From an uncultured Actinomycetes bacterium (GTDB lineage: Bacteria > Actinomycetota > Thermoleophilia > Solirubrobacterales > Solirubrobacteraceae): a stretch of 18,184 nucleotides of DNA. The translations under genes and the position numbers were made by a program. The stretch lies in NCBI GenBank assembly GCA_937888775.1, contig CALAQT010000101.1, forward strand, positions 1 to 18,184, given 5' to 3'. Below, piece by piece: positions 6,450 through 13,895 of the stretch (position 1 is the stretch's first letter; the number at the start of each line of letters is the position of its first letter). The notes beneath the pieces were generated by a model. It searched no databases, was not told the DNA's origin, and saw nothing but the letters and a program-made list of their open reading frames with translations.

Positions 6450-8078
6450 CTAGAGGTCGGACGGGCTCGCCGGCGCGGTACCGATCACCTCGCCACCGCC
6501 ACCGCCACCGCCATCGGCGAAGTCGATCGTGCGGATCGGTCCCTTGAACGTGCGCTTCGCCGAGGTCGCGAACCAGATCGTGACGGCGGCTATCACGGCG
6601 ATCGTCACCAGCGGCGCGTAGTTGACCGACGACCAGCTGAACGTCTTGCCGAAGTAGACGCCCGCCGGGGTGAACGGCAGGCAGAAGATGATCACGCAGA
6701 TCGCGACCCAGACGATCCCGATCGGGTTCATCCATCGGTACTTGCGCCCGTTGGTCCACGGCCCGGGCTGGAAGTCGTCGCCCTTGCGCCAGCGCAGGTA
6801 GATCGGGATCGTGTAGGCGATGTACAAGCCGATCACCGAGATCGACGTGACGGCGAGGAACGCAACCGGCGTGCCGAGCGAGTTAGGGAAGTACGCCGGG
6901 AGCGTGATGATCAGCGCGAACATGCAGACGAACAGCACGGCGTAGGTCGGCGTCCGGTTCTTGCCCAGGCGCCGCCACAGGTTGTGGCCGGGCACCGCGC
7001 CGTCGCGCGAGAAGGCGAACGTCATCCGCGAGGCGCTGGTCACGCACGCCATCCCGCAGAACAGCTGGCCAACGGTGGAGATCAGGATCACGGCCTTCGC
7101 GGCGGACGTGGTCAGCGCGGTCTCGAAGATCGTCAGCGCCGGGAAGGCCGACTTGAGGATCGTCGGCTCCTTGCTCTTCTGAATCGCGAAGGTGATCGCC
7201 AACAGCACGATCCAGCCGATCACGGCCGAGTAGAACACCGAGCGCCACACGCCCTTGGGCGCCGAGTCGGCCGCGCCGTGCGTCTCCTCCGAGACGTGGG
7301 CCGAGGCGTCGTAGCCGGTGATCGTGTACATGGTCAGCAGGAAGCCGACCGGCAGAATGTAGTACCAGTACATGCCGTTGCTGAAGCCCGAGTTGTTGAT
7401 CCGGTGCCCGAACACGTAGCTGAGGCTCGCGTGGTGGGAGGGGACGAGCACGAGGATCACCACGATCACGGCGACACCGATCACGTGCCACCAGACCGAG
7501 ATCGTGTTGAACAGCGAGACGAGGTGGCTGGAGAAGACGTTGAGTAGCCCGTGGATCAGCAGGATCACGGCGAACAGCGCGAAGTTGACGTGCGCGGTGT
7601 AATGGACGTTGGTCCCCGCCGCCGCTTTGGCGAAGTTGAAGATGAAGTGCAGGTTGTATAAGCCGAGGATGTTCATCAGGAAGGTTGCGCAGACGAAGTC
7701 CACCGACGCGACCACCGCCACCAGCCCGATCAGGTTGAACCAGCCGGTGAACCAGCCCCAGCCCGCGCCGCCGAGCTTCGATGCCCAGTAGTAGATGCCG
7801 CCCGCTGTGGGGAACGCCGAGGCGAGCTCAGACATCGGGAACGCCACGCCGACCAGGATCAGGATGCTGATCAACGGCCACAGGATCGAGATCGCGATCG
7901 GGCCGCCGTTGTTGAACGCCTGGCCGTAGGTGGTGAAGCATCCGGCCAGCACCGAGATGATCGAGAACGAGATCGCGAAGTTGGAGAAGCTGCTCCAACC
8001 CCGGTGCAGCTCCTGCTTGTACCCAAGCTCAGCCAGCCTCTGTTCGTCGCTGGTCAGCGTCTCGGCGGCGTTCGCCAT
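6450..8078 (-). CDS. APC superfamily amino acid/amine permease
   Basis: A 542-residue membrane transporter with about 12 hydrophobic helices. FAISFSIISVLAGCFTTYG and the preceding region form helix 1 of the APC fold; SELASAFPTAGGIYYWASKL is the hallmark of the amino acid/choline transporter (ACT) branch that includes GABA permeases; and ITGYDASAHVSEET is its helix-6 signature. The ATG at 8078 is preceded by AGGAGG about 7-8 bases away, the best ribosome binding site of the operon. The cytoplasmic tail has seven Gly in a row encoded by a short repeat (6491-6512), then a Pro/Ser-rich end. Gene order places it with the gamma-glutamyl ligase, so it probably imports the amine or amino acid the pathway consumes. 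A dedicated promoter candidate lies just upstream (8127-8155). Confidence 0.94.
   Translation of the reverse strand: MANAAETLTSDEQRLAELGYKQELHRGWSSFSNFAISFSIISVLAGCFTTYGQAFNNGGPIAISILWPLISILILVGVAFPMSELASAFPTAGGIYYWASKLGGAGWGWFTGWFNLIGLVAVVASVDFVCATFLMNILGLYNLHFIFNFAKAAAGTNVHYTAHVNFALFAVILLIHGLLNVFSSHLVSLFNTISVWWHVIGVAVIVVILVLVPSHHASLSYVFGHRINNSGFSNGMYWYYILPVGFLLTMYTITGYDASAHVSEETHGAADSAPKGVWRSVFYSAVIGWIVLLAITFAIQKSKEPTILKSAFPALTIFETALTTSAAKAVILISTVGQLFCGMACVTSASRMTFAFSRDGAVPGHNLWRRLGKNRTPTYAVLFVCMFALIITLPAYFPNSLGTPVAFLAVTSISVIGLYIAYTIPIYLRWRKGDDFQPGPWTNGRKYRWMNPIGIVWVAICVIIFCLPFTPAGVYFGKTFSWSSVNYAPLVTIAVIAAVTIWFATSAKRTFKGPIRTIDFADGGGGGGGEVIGTAPASPSDL
6491..6512 (-). repeat. GGCGGT hexamer repeat coding a polyglycine tail
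   Basis: The minus strand reads GGC GGT repeated three times plus GGC, giving seven glycines near the permease C-terminus. The repeat unit is six bases, so slippage would add or remove two residues without a frameshift. It is likely a flexible, length-variable linker. Confidence 0.85.
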
Positions 8079-8098
8079 CCGGCCCCTCCTCGGTAAAA

Positions 8099-8110
8099 GG
8101 TCTTATGGTC
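8099..8110 (-). promoter_or_regulatory. Possible operator for the GntR/FadR-type regulator
   Basis: GGTC occurs at 8099-8102 and again at 8107-8110 on the plus strand, within AAGGTCTTATGGTCCAT. The element lies directly downstream of the -10 box at 8127-8132, around the expected start of transcription, where a repressor site would act. Some FadR-subfamily regulators bind TGGT-N-ACCA-like sites, to which this is only a partial likeness. This is a position-based guess. Confidence 0.25.
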
Positions 8111-8126
8111 CATCCTTAGCGCGGGA

Positions 8127-8155
8127 AAGATATGCGCGCCGACGACCGCCGTCAA
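8127..8155 (-). promoter_or_regulatory. Sigma-70-type promoter for the permease and downstream genes
   Basis: On the minus strand TTGACG (8155-8150), 17 bases, then TATCTT (8132-8127) makes a close match to the TTGACA-N17-TATAAT consensus. The -35 box contains the TGA stop codon of the regulator gene. The leader would be about 40 bases up to the permease ATG. This separates the permease-dehydrogenase part from the ligase-regulator part of the operon. Confidence 0.6.
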
Positions 8156-8961
8156 GGCTCCGCGGCAAAACCTTCATTGGCGCGCGGAGAACCGCCGTCC
8201 AATTGCCGTGGCAAAACCTTCGGCAACAGCCCCGCCAGAACGTGCTCGGTGCCGCGCAGGTGCTCGACTATCTCACGCACGGCGCCCGCCTCATCGTGTC
8301 GCCGCAGTGCTGTCACCAGCCGCCGGTGCTGGGCATTTGAGGAGTCCAGCACCTCCGGCGGGTGGGCGATCAGCGTGATCAGCCCGGTCATCGCGCCCTG
8401 TGCCTCGGTCATCGCGGTCACAAGGCGGGGGCTGTGGGTCGACTCCGCCAGGACGACGTGAAAGCGGACATCGGCCTGGCGGTAGGCGGAGAAGTCCTCC
8501 AGCATCCCGTCGAGCGCGACGACCAGCTCATCGAGCACATCGAGCGCCTCCGGCTCCGCCCGCGCCGCGGCGAGCACCGCGACGCCGACTTCGACCGCCA
8601 TGCGCTCGTCACATACGTCGCGCCAGGCGGCGAGCACGTCCGAGGAGGGCGGGGGCGCCGGCGGCTGTGGGTTGGCCACGAACGTCCCGCCGCCGCGCCC
8701 GCGGGTGGCGTACAGGTGACCGCTTTGAGCCAGCGCCACCAGCGCCTGTCGCAGTGTCGAACGCGAGATCCCCAGCTTCGCGCACAGGTCGCGCTCGGCG
8801 GGCAGGCGTGTGCCGGGAGGCAGGAGCCCCAGCTTGATCGCGGTCCCGAGACGCTCAACGGTCTCCTCAAAGGCGGTCTGCGAGCGCACCGGAGCGAACA
8901 CGGTGTCCAGCGACGCGACCGAATCCAGCATGGCCGCAAGCTCGACCGCCGCGTCGCTCAT
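8152..8961 (-). CDS. GntR family regulator, FadR/FCD subfamily
   Basis: A 269-residue DNA-binding protein likely to control the flanking amine genes. A winged helix-turn-helix spans about 28-97 (LPPGTRLPAERDLCAKLGIS, then RSTLRQALVALAQSGHLYATRGRGGGTFV), the classical GntR signature. The all-helical FCD ligand-binding domain spans about 115-245. Asp164, His168 (DVRFH), His212 (QHRRL) and His234 (VEHL) occupy the places of the metal-binding Asp/His set of FCD domains, so the effector is probably a carboxylate bound through a metal. The frame extends to 8991, but I chose the ATG at 8961, which overlaps the ligase stop as ATGA. The protein is longer than the usual 220-250 because of an N-terminal leader and a Pro-rich linker (about 97-107). 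Confidence 0.93.
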   Translation of the reverse strand: MSDAAVELAAMLDSVASLDTVFAPVRSQTAFEETVERLGTAIKLGLLPPGTRLPAERDLCAKLGISRSTLRQALVALAQSGHLYATRGRGGGTFVANPQPPAPPPSSDVLAAWRDVCDERMAVEVGVAVLAAARAEPEALDVLDELVVALDGMLEDFSAYRQADVRFHVVLAESTHSPRLVTAMTEAQGAMTGLITLIAHPPEVLDSSNAQHRRLVTALRRHDEAGAVREIVEHLRGTEHVLAGLLPKVLPRQLDGGSPRANEGFAAEP

Positions 8962-10286
8962 AGACGTTCGAATCCGCGGAACCGCTCCCAATCGGTCACG
9001 GCCGCCTCAAATGCGGCCAGCTCGACGTCGGCGGCGTGCACGTAATGGTCGACGACCTCCTGGCCGAACGCGGCCCGAGCCACCTCGCTGGCCGCAAACA
9101 GATCCCTCGCCTCACGCAGCGTCCCGGGCAGGCGCGGCTTGTCAGTGGCCAGATATGCGTTGCCCTGGTGGGCCTGCTCGAGCTCCAGACGCTCGCCAAC
9201 GCCGTGCAGGCCGGCCGCGATGATCGCGCTCAGGGCTGTGTACGGGTTCAGGTCAGAGCCGCCGGTGCGGTTCTCGAAGCGCAGCGCGGCTCCGTGCCCG
9301 ACCACCCGGAGCGCGCAGGTCCGGTTGTCCGGCGCCCAGGCGACGGTCGTCGGCGCAAACGAACCCTCGGCATAGCGCTTATAGGAGTTGACATTCGGCG
9401 CCAGCAGCAGGGTCAGCTCGCGCAGGCACGCCAGCTGGCCGGCCAGGAAGGACTCGAACACCCCCCGGTCGCGCGCGAACACCATCCCCTGCTCGTCGGC
9501 GAGCGAGAAATGGATGTGACACGAGCTGCCCTCCCGCTCGTCGAACTTCGCTATGAAGCTGATCGCCATGCCGTCCTGGGCGGCGATCTCCTTGGCCGCG
9601 TTCTTGTAGATCGAGTGCTCGTCGGCCGCCTTCAGCGCCTCGGCGTAACGGAAGTTGATTTCGTGCTGGCCGAGATTGCATTCGCCCTTGGAGTTCTCCA
9701 CCGCCAGGCCAGCCTGCTCCATGCAGTTGCGGATTCGGCGGAGCAGCGGCTCGACACGCGCGGTGCCGAGCAGCGAATAGTCGACGTTGTAGAGGTTGGC
9801 CGGTTCGAGCGCGCGATAGCCCTTGTGCCAGGCCGACTCGTAGGTTTCTCTGAACAGCATGAACTCGAGCTCGGTGCCGGCGTTGGCGGTCCAACCCCGC
9901 TCCGCCAGGCGCGTCAGCTGGGCGCGCAGGATCTGTCGCGGGGACGCCACGACGTCCGCACCGTCCTCCCAGGCGAGGTCGGCCAGGCACATCGCCGTGC
10001 CTTCCTGCCACGGCACCGGGCGAAGCGTCGAGAGATCCGGGCGCAGCGCAAAGTCGCCGTAGCCGCGCTCCCATGAAGACATCGCGTACCCGTCAACCGT
10101 GTTCATCTCGACGTCGACCGCCAACAGATAATTGCAGCCCTCCGCCCCATGCTCAGCCACCTCCTCGACGAAATGACGCGCGGTGAAACGCTTGCCCTGG
10201 AGCCGACCTTGCATGTCGGTCAGGGCCAGCAGGACCGTGTCGATCTCGCCCGAATCAACCCGCTTTTTCAGCTCGCTGAGGTTCAT
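8958..10286 (-). CDS. Glutamine synthetase-like gamma-glutamyl-amine ligase
   Basis: A 442-residue member of the glutamine synthetase superfamily, joining glutamate to an amine with ATP. Visible are the N-terminal beta-grasp domain (VLLALTDMQGRLQGKRF), GTELEF with Glu139/141, KGECNLGQHEIN with Glu202/209, SSCHIHFSL with His257/259, PNVNSYKR at 297-304, NRTCALRV and ENRTGGSDLNPYTALSA. The adenylylation-site tyrosine loop of true GlnA is not visible near the C-terminus. With a permease, aldehyde dehydrogenase and FadR-type regulator beside it, a nitrogen-assimilating GlnA is unlikely. Known relatives are PuuA (gamma-glutamylputrescine synthetase) and Streptomyces GlnA2/GlnA3 (polyamines) and GlnA4 (ethanolamine); I cannot choose among them. 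The ATG at 10286 has GGGAG eight bases upstream. It is the first gene of the operon. Confidence 0.92.
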   Translation of the reverse strand: MNLSELKKRVDSGEIDTVLLALTDMQGRLQGKRFTARHFVEEVAEHGAEGCNYLLAVDVEMNTVDGYAMSSWERGYGDFALRPDLSTLRPVPWQEGTAMCLADLAWEDGADVVASPRQILRAQLTRLAERGWTANAGTELEFMLFRETYESAWHKGYRALEPANLYNVDYSLLGTARVEPLLRRIRNCMEQAGLAVENSKGECNLGQHEINFRYAEALKAADEHSIYKNAAKEIAAQDGMAISFIAKFDEREGSSCHIHFSLADEQGMVFARDRGVFESFLAGQLACLRELTLLLAPNVNSYKRYAEGSFAPTTVAWAPDNRTCALRVVGHGAALRFENRTGGSDLNPYTALSAIIAAGLHGVGERLELEQAHQGNAYLATDKPRLPGTLREARDLFAASEVARAAFGQEVVDHYVHAADVELAAFEAAVTDWERFRGFERL

Positions 10287-10329
10287 ACCAACATCTCCCG
10301 GAAGGTTCGATCCAATATCGCGCGGTGAA

Positions 10330-10357
10330 GGTATAGGAAATGAGCCTTAAACGCCAA
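10330..10357 (-). promoter_or_regulatory. Promoter candidate for the gamma-glutamyl ligase operon
   Basis: On the minus strand TTGGCG (10357-10352), 16 bases, then TATACC (10335-10330). The match to the sigma-70 consensus is moderate. The predicted leader is about 37 bases. A small inverted repeat, CGAT-CCAAT-ATCG at 10308-10320 on the plus strand, lies near the expected start site and could be part of a regulator site. Confidence 0.4.
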
Positions 10358-10364
10358 GGTCCGG

Positions 10365-11093
10365 CTACACCCTGCGTCGCCGGCGCGCGATCGCGCCGAG
10401 CACGACGAGGCTGAGCGCGCTGGTCAGCGCCGGCACGGCGAACAGCACGCAAGCGTCACGGGTGAGGTTGGTCAGCTCGGCCTCGCCTCCCTCGCCGACG
10501 ATCACCGAGATGATCGCGGCGCCCAGCGCGATCAGCCCAAGTCCTCCCAGCACTCCGATGTGATCGCCGGAGGACGGGAACGCCGCCTGGCCGCAGGAGA
10601 ACGCTACATACGCCAGCAGCCCGAGCTTCCAGGCCGCCAGGTGGGGCAGGATGTGGCGCAGCTGCGCCGGGTCGCCGTTGCCGGCCACGCCGAGCGCGAT
10701 CGCCACCAGCAGCGGGGGCACCAGCAACAGCGGCGCCACCGCGATCAGCGCGCCGCGCAGCGGGTCGGTGGCGGCGTGGGGAACCATGCCGAGCGTCACC
10801 GACCCGCTGACCGGGTCACGCCGCGGATGGAACAGACGAACACGGGCGCGGCGGCCGTCGGGCGTGCGAAGCTGCCCACCGACCGGCACGCGCAGGATCA
10901 CGCACGCCAGGTAGTGCGCGCTCTCGTGCAGCACGGTCCCGGGCATCGCCAGCAGATAACCCAGCAGCCGCGAGCCGGTTGCATCCACAGCCACCCAGAA
11001 CAGGCGACGCTGCCCCAGGAACAGGGCGACAGCCTCGGCCACGAGCACGAGGACCAGTGCGCCCAGCGTGATCGTGGTCGTCCCGGATCGCAT
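10365..11093 (-). CDS. Membrane HExxH metalloprotease-like protein (M50B-like)
   Basis: A 242-residue membrane protein from an ATG at 11093, preceded by GAGG six bases away; a GTG at 11105 would add four residues. Hydrophobic helices lie near 9-27, 42-56, 113-137, 155-172, 178-203 and 216-236. The helix MPGTVLHESAHYLACVI carries HExxH (His56, Glu57, His60), the zinc-binding motif of intramembrane site-2-type proteases. A later FPSSGDH (about 172-178) offers the Asp that supplies the third ligand in M50B-type families. The intervening 66-105 region is polar and Gly/Arg-rich. No PDZ domain is present. It is therefore a plausible intramembrane protease or a relative that uses the motif otherwise. 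It ends 78 bases before the ligase start and is in the same direction, but its relation to the amine operon is unknown. Confidence 0.75.
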   Translation of the reverse strand: MRSGTTTITLGALVLVLVAEAVALFLGQRRLFWVAVDATGSRLLGYLLAMPGTVLHESAHYLACVILRVPVGGQLRTPDGRRARVRLFHPRRDPVSGSVTLGMVPHAATDPLRGALIAVAPLLLVPPLLVAIALGVAGNGDPAQLRHILPHLAAWKLGLLAYVAFSCGQAAFPSSGDHIGVLGGLGLIALGAAIISVIVGEGGEAELTNLTRDACVLFAVPALTSALSLVVLGAIARRRRRV

Positions 11094-11518
11094 GTCCGCC
11101 CTCACCTAGTTCGCCCGCAGATCAGTGCTCGCTCGGAGGCGAAAAACGGCGCAATGAAGCGAAGGCGGGCGTCGGGGTGCGGGCAGGGGTCGCTCCCGGG
11201 AGGGCGTGTGGCCAATTGAGTCGGTCCCACGAGCAGCATGTCAGCATTCAGTCGGTCAACTTCTCACCCGAGCGGGCGCAAACGACGAGTGCGAAGTTGA
11301 CCGCGATGGCCATCGTCAACTTCCCAGCCACCGTTTCGACGCTCGCCGTTGCGAAGTTGACCGGCTCCACTCCCGCCTCCGAGGGGTTCATCGACGGCGC
11401 ACGCCCCCCGCTGCGACCAACACCCCCTCACCAGCCCGTTTCTCGCCGTGTCCGCCGATCACCACCCGCGCGCCACCACACCCCGTACCCACCCCGTTCT
11501 CGCCCCGCGCCGCAACCG
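11094..11518. other. Gene-free interval between the metalloprotease and isoaspartyl peptidase genes
   Basis: I see no convincing gene here. Plus-strand frames crossing it continue antisense into the peptidase gene and are shadows. The interval holds the two 60-bp repeat units (11251-11370) and, near 11437 and 11491, two near-copies of CCCGTTTCTCGCC / CCCGTTCTCGCC. The last 100 bases are unusually C-rich on the plus strand (G-rich on the minus strand) with few G's, unlike the coding flanks. The upstream region of the metalloprotease gene, 11106-11150, has no obvious -10 box. Confidence 0.6.
11251..11370. repeat. Two 60-bp units with paired inverted GGTCAACTTC motifs
   Basis: GTCAACTTC occurs at 11255-11263 and 11315-11323, and its reverse complement GAAGTTGAC at 11293-11301 and 11353-11361. 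Like motifs are exactly 60 bases apart and the spacing alternates 38, 22, 38. In the first unit CGGTCAACTTC can pair with GAAGTTGACCG, an 11-bp stem. Outside the motifs the two units differ strongly, so the motifs are conserved against a drifting background. It could be a regulator-binding array, a REP-like element, or an RNA hairpin pair. Confidence 0.7.
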
Positions 11519-12385
11519 TTAGGAAAGGTCCAGCGTCGGCTCCTCGCCCAGACGCCAGACCCCGCGCGGCATCGCCTCGGTCGAGAACGGCATCGCCACG
11601 TCTCCGCGGAGATCAACGGCTATCAGCCCTCCGCCTCCACGGCATCGCTCGACATCGTCGAGCGCCGCTCGAGCTGCGGCGTCCAGCGTGGCGCCGTGCT
11701 CGACCAGGAAGGCCAGCAGTCGTGCGGCCCCGACTCGAATGAACGCTTCCCCGTCACCGGTACACGACACGGCGACGTGCCGATCGGCCCACGTGCCCGC
11801 TCCGATCAACGGCGTGTCGCCAACGCGGCCGGGCCGCTGGCCGACCAGGCCTCCCGTCGACGTGGCCGCCGCCAGCAGACCGTTGGAATCGAGGCAGACG
11901 GCCCCCACGGTCCCATGCCCTCCCTCGGCGTTGCCGGCCGGCTCCTGGAGGCGCTGGAGCTGCCGGTCAGTCACGAAATGACCCGGCTCCCGTTGCTGGG
12001 CCCCATTAGCGGCCGCGCACGCATCGGCGGGCTCGCCGACCATCAGCACCTGCCGCGCGTCCAGCAGCGCGTGCGCAGCGAAGATCGGATGCTCGGTGCG
12101 CGTGACCACGGCGACGGCCCCCGCGGCCCGGTCTGATCCGCGCATCAGCGCCGCGCTCATCTCAACCGTGCCGTCTGCGCACAACGCCGAGCCGTGGCCC
12201 GCGTTGAACAGCGGAAAGGACTCCAGCACCGAGACCGCCGACCGCACGGCCTCGACCGCGTCCTGTCCCACCTCCAGCACGGCCGCGGCCGACTCGAGCG
12301 CCGTCCTGAGCGCATCTCGGCAAGCGGCCCCGTGCTCGCGCAGCTCCTCGCCCAGGCTCCCGGCGCCCCCGTGCACCACTACCAC
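11519..12385 (-). CDS. Isoaspartyl peptidase/L-asparaginase (Ntn hydrolase, T2 family)
   Basis: A 288-residue type-2 asparaginase precursor that self-cleaves and then hydrolyses isoaspartyl dipeptides and/or asparagine. Motifs in order: VVHGGAG near the N-terminus, FNAGHGSAL at 60-68, the cleavage site GGHGTVGAV with nucleophile Thr159, ATSTGG at 174-179, and RVGDTPLIGAGTWAD at 187-201. Cleavage before Thr159 would give an alpha chain of 158 and a beta chain of 130 residues, typical of the family. Only GTG codons are available as starts after an in-frame TGA at 12412-12410; 12385 is the first of them, and a weak GAGGCGGGG lies too far upstream to decide. The gene lies 40 bases after the pyruvate kinase stop and may be cotranscribed. 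Plant-type enzymes like this act in the cytoplasm and clear damaged proteins or asparagine. Confidence 0.93.
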   Translation of the reverse strand: MVVVHGGAGSLGEELREHGAACRDALRTALESAAAVLEVGQDAVEAVRSAVSVLESFPLFNAGHGSALCADGTVEMSAALMRGSDRAAGAVAVVTRTEHPIFAAHALLDARQVLMVGEPADACAAANGAQQREPGHFVTDRQLQRLQEPAGNAEGGHGTVGAVCLDSNGLLAAATSTGGLVGQRPGRVGDTPLIGAGTWADRHVAVSCTGDGEAFIRVGAARLLAFLVEHGATLDAAARAALDDVERCRGGGGLIAVDLRGDVAMPFSTEAMPRGVWRLGEEPTLDLS

Positions 12386-12425
12386 CGGCTGGCCTATGAC
12401 CGCCCCGCCTCAATCGGTGATGTTC

Positions 12426-13835
12426 TCACGGGATCTCGCGCACGGTGATCAGGTTTGTGGCCCCAGCGGCTCCGGTCTGCCGCCCGGCGGTGATGACAAC
12501 CCGAGCGCCCGTCGGCAGGCCAGCGAAATCCTTGGCGGTGAGCAGAGCGGACTCGATCAGATCGTCCACGGACTCGGTCATCGGCATCGGTCTGGCGTAG
12601 ACGCCCCACTCGAGCGTGAGCTGATCGGCGACCGCCTGATCGTGCGGGAGGGCGATGATCGGCCGTCGTCGGCGGTACTTGGCGCAGGATCGCGGCGAGC
12701 CGCCCAGCGAGGTCGGGACCAGCAGCGCGACAGCATCGAGCTCCTCAGCCAGCTCGACGGCAGCGTGCATCACCGCGGCGGCAGGCGTGTCCCGCACGCC
12801 GGCCCGCGCCCGCCCGTGGATCTCCGGGAACTCCTCGGCCGCTTCAGCGAGCTGGGACATCTCTCGCACCGCCTCGACCGGATACTCGCCGATGCTCGTC
12901 TCGGCGGACAGCATCACCGCCGAGGTCCCGTCGATCACGGCGTTGGCGACATCCGTGGCCTCTGCGCGTGTGGGCTCCGGCGTATGGATCATCGACTCGA
13001 GCATCTGCGTCGCGGTGATAACCAGCTTGCCCGCCTGAGTCGCGCGGTAGATCGTGTCCTTCTGCATGAGCGGCACATGGGAGACTCCCGCCTCGACCCC
13101 GTAATCCCCGCGGGCGACCATCACACCGTCCGCGACCTCAATGATCTCGTCGAGGTGCTCGTAGGCCTCGACCTTCTCGATCTTGGCCACCGTCCGCCCG
13201 CGCCAGCCACGCTCCTCCAGGAGCGAGCGAAGCTGCTCGATGTCCGCCGCCGACCGGACAAACGACAGCGCAACGAAGTCGGCCCCGAGCTCGGCCGCCA
13301 GCGCGAGGTCGCGAAGATCCTTCTCGGTGATCGCCGGCAGCTCGGGCCGCGCATAGGTCACGTTGATTCCCTTGCGCGGCGCCAGCTCCCCGGTCGAGAG
13401 CGCCCGCGCGACGACCTCCCCCGGTCCCGAGGACTCGACCACCAGACGCGGCACCCCGTCGCCGATGACGATCTCCGAGCGCTCGGACACCAGCCGCGGG
13501 AAGTCGACGAAGTCCACGGCGATGCGGTCATCCGACGCTGCGGCCTCGCCCCCGAAGAACGTCACGACCTCCCCGGCCTGCACGATCCTGGGCATGATGC
13601 CGGCCGACAGCCGCAGCTTCGGTCCCTGCAGGTCGAACATCAGCCCCACCGATCGCCTCGCAGCCGCAGCGGCGCTACGGACCTCCCCAGCTCGACGCCG
13701 CAGATCCTCGGCCGTGCCGTGCGAGCAGTTCAGGCGCGCGCAATCAAGTCCAGCTGCCACCAACGAGTCGAGTACTCCCGGCGGATCGGTAGCCGGGCCG
13801 AGCGTCGCGACGATCTTGGTTCTGCGGCTGAACAT
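12426..13835 (-). CDS. pyk: Pyruvate kinase
   Basis: A 469-residue glycolytic enzyme converting phosphoenolpyruvate and ADP to pyruvate and ATP. The TIM-barrel begins at the N-terminus with KIVATLGPAT; Arg34, Asn36 and Ser38 (ARLNCSHG) and the DLQGPKLR stretch at 68-75 bind substrate and metal. The B domain occupies about 75-165. Lys218 and Glu220 (VAKIEK) and Asp244 (ARGD) form the active site, followed by TATQMLESM at 274-282 and PTRAEATDVANAV at 289-301. The C-terminal domain starts near 335. Most pyruvate kinases have RGDLGVE; here it reads RGDYGVE with Tyr245. The ATG at 13835 overlaps no neighbour; a 14-base palindrome covers its ribosome binding region. Confidence 0.97.
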   Translation of the reverse strand: MFSRRTKIVATLGPATDPPGVLDSLVAAGLDCARLNCSHGTAEDLRRRAGEVRSAAAAARRSVGLMFDLQGPKLRLSAGIMPRIVQAGEVVTFFGGEAAASDDRIAVDFVDFPRLVSERSEIVIGDGVPRLVVESSGPGEVVARALSTGELAPRKGINVTYARPELPAITEKDLRDLALAAELGADFVALSFVRSAADIEQLRSLLEERGWRGRTVAKIEKVEAYEHLDEIIEVADGVMVARGDYGVEAGVSHVPLMQKDTIYRATQAGKLVITATQMLESMIHTPEPTRAEATDVANAVIDGTSAVMLSAETSIGEYPVEAVREMSQLAEAAEEFPEIHGRARAGVRDTPAAAVMHAAVELAEELDAVALLVPTSLGGSPRSCAKYRRRRPIIALPHDQAVADQLTLEWGVYARPMPMTESVDDLIESALLTAKDFAGLPTGARVVITAGRQTGAAGATNLITVREIP

Positions 13836-13839
13836 TTGC

Positions 13840-13853
13840 GAGGACCTGTCCTC
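13840..13853. promoter_or_regulatory. Palindrome at the ribosome binding region of pyruvate kinase
   Basis: GAGGAC-CT-GTCCTC is a perfect 6-bp inverted repeat lying 5 bases upstream of the pyk start codon at 13835. The minus-strand half site AGGTCC overlaps where a Shine-Dalgarno sequence would be. It could act as an RNA hairpin hiding the start or as an operator. Only the symmetry is seen. Confidence 0.45.
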
Positions 13854-13895
13854 TCCGTACCGGGGATCTACGCAGAGCGTAACCGGGCGGCTTGG

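Noticed and set aside
11177..11518. Possible protein made of 20-residue repeats (VNF...AKLT) in the plus frame across the 60-bp units
   Set aside because: The 60-base period keeps the frame, but the frame runs on antisense into the peptidase gene, there is no ribosome binding site, and only the short motifs are kept, with no codon-level pattern.
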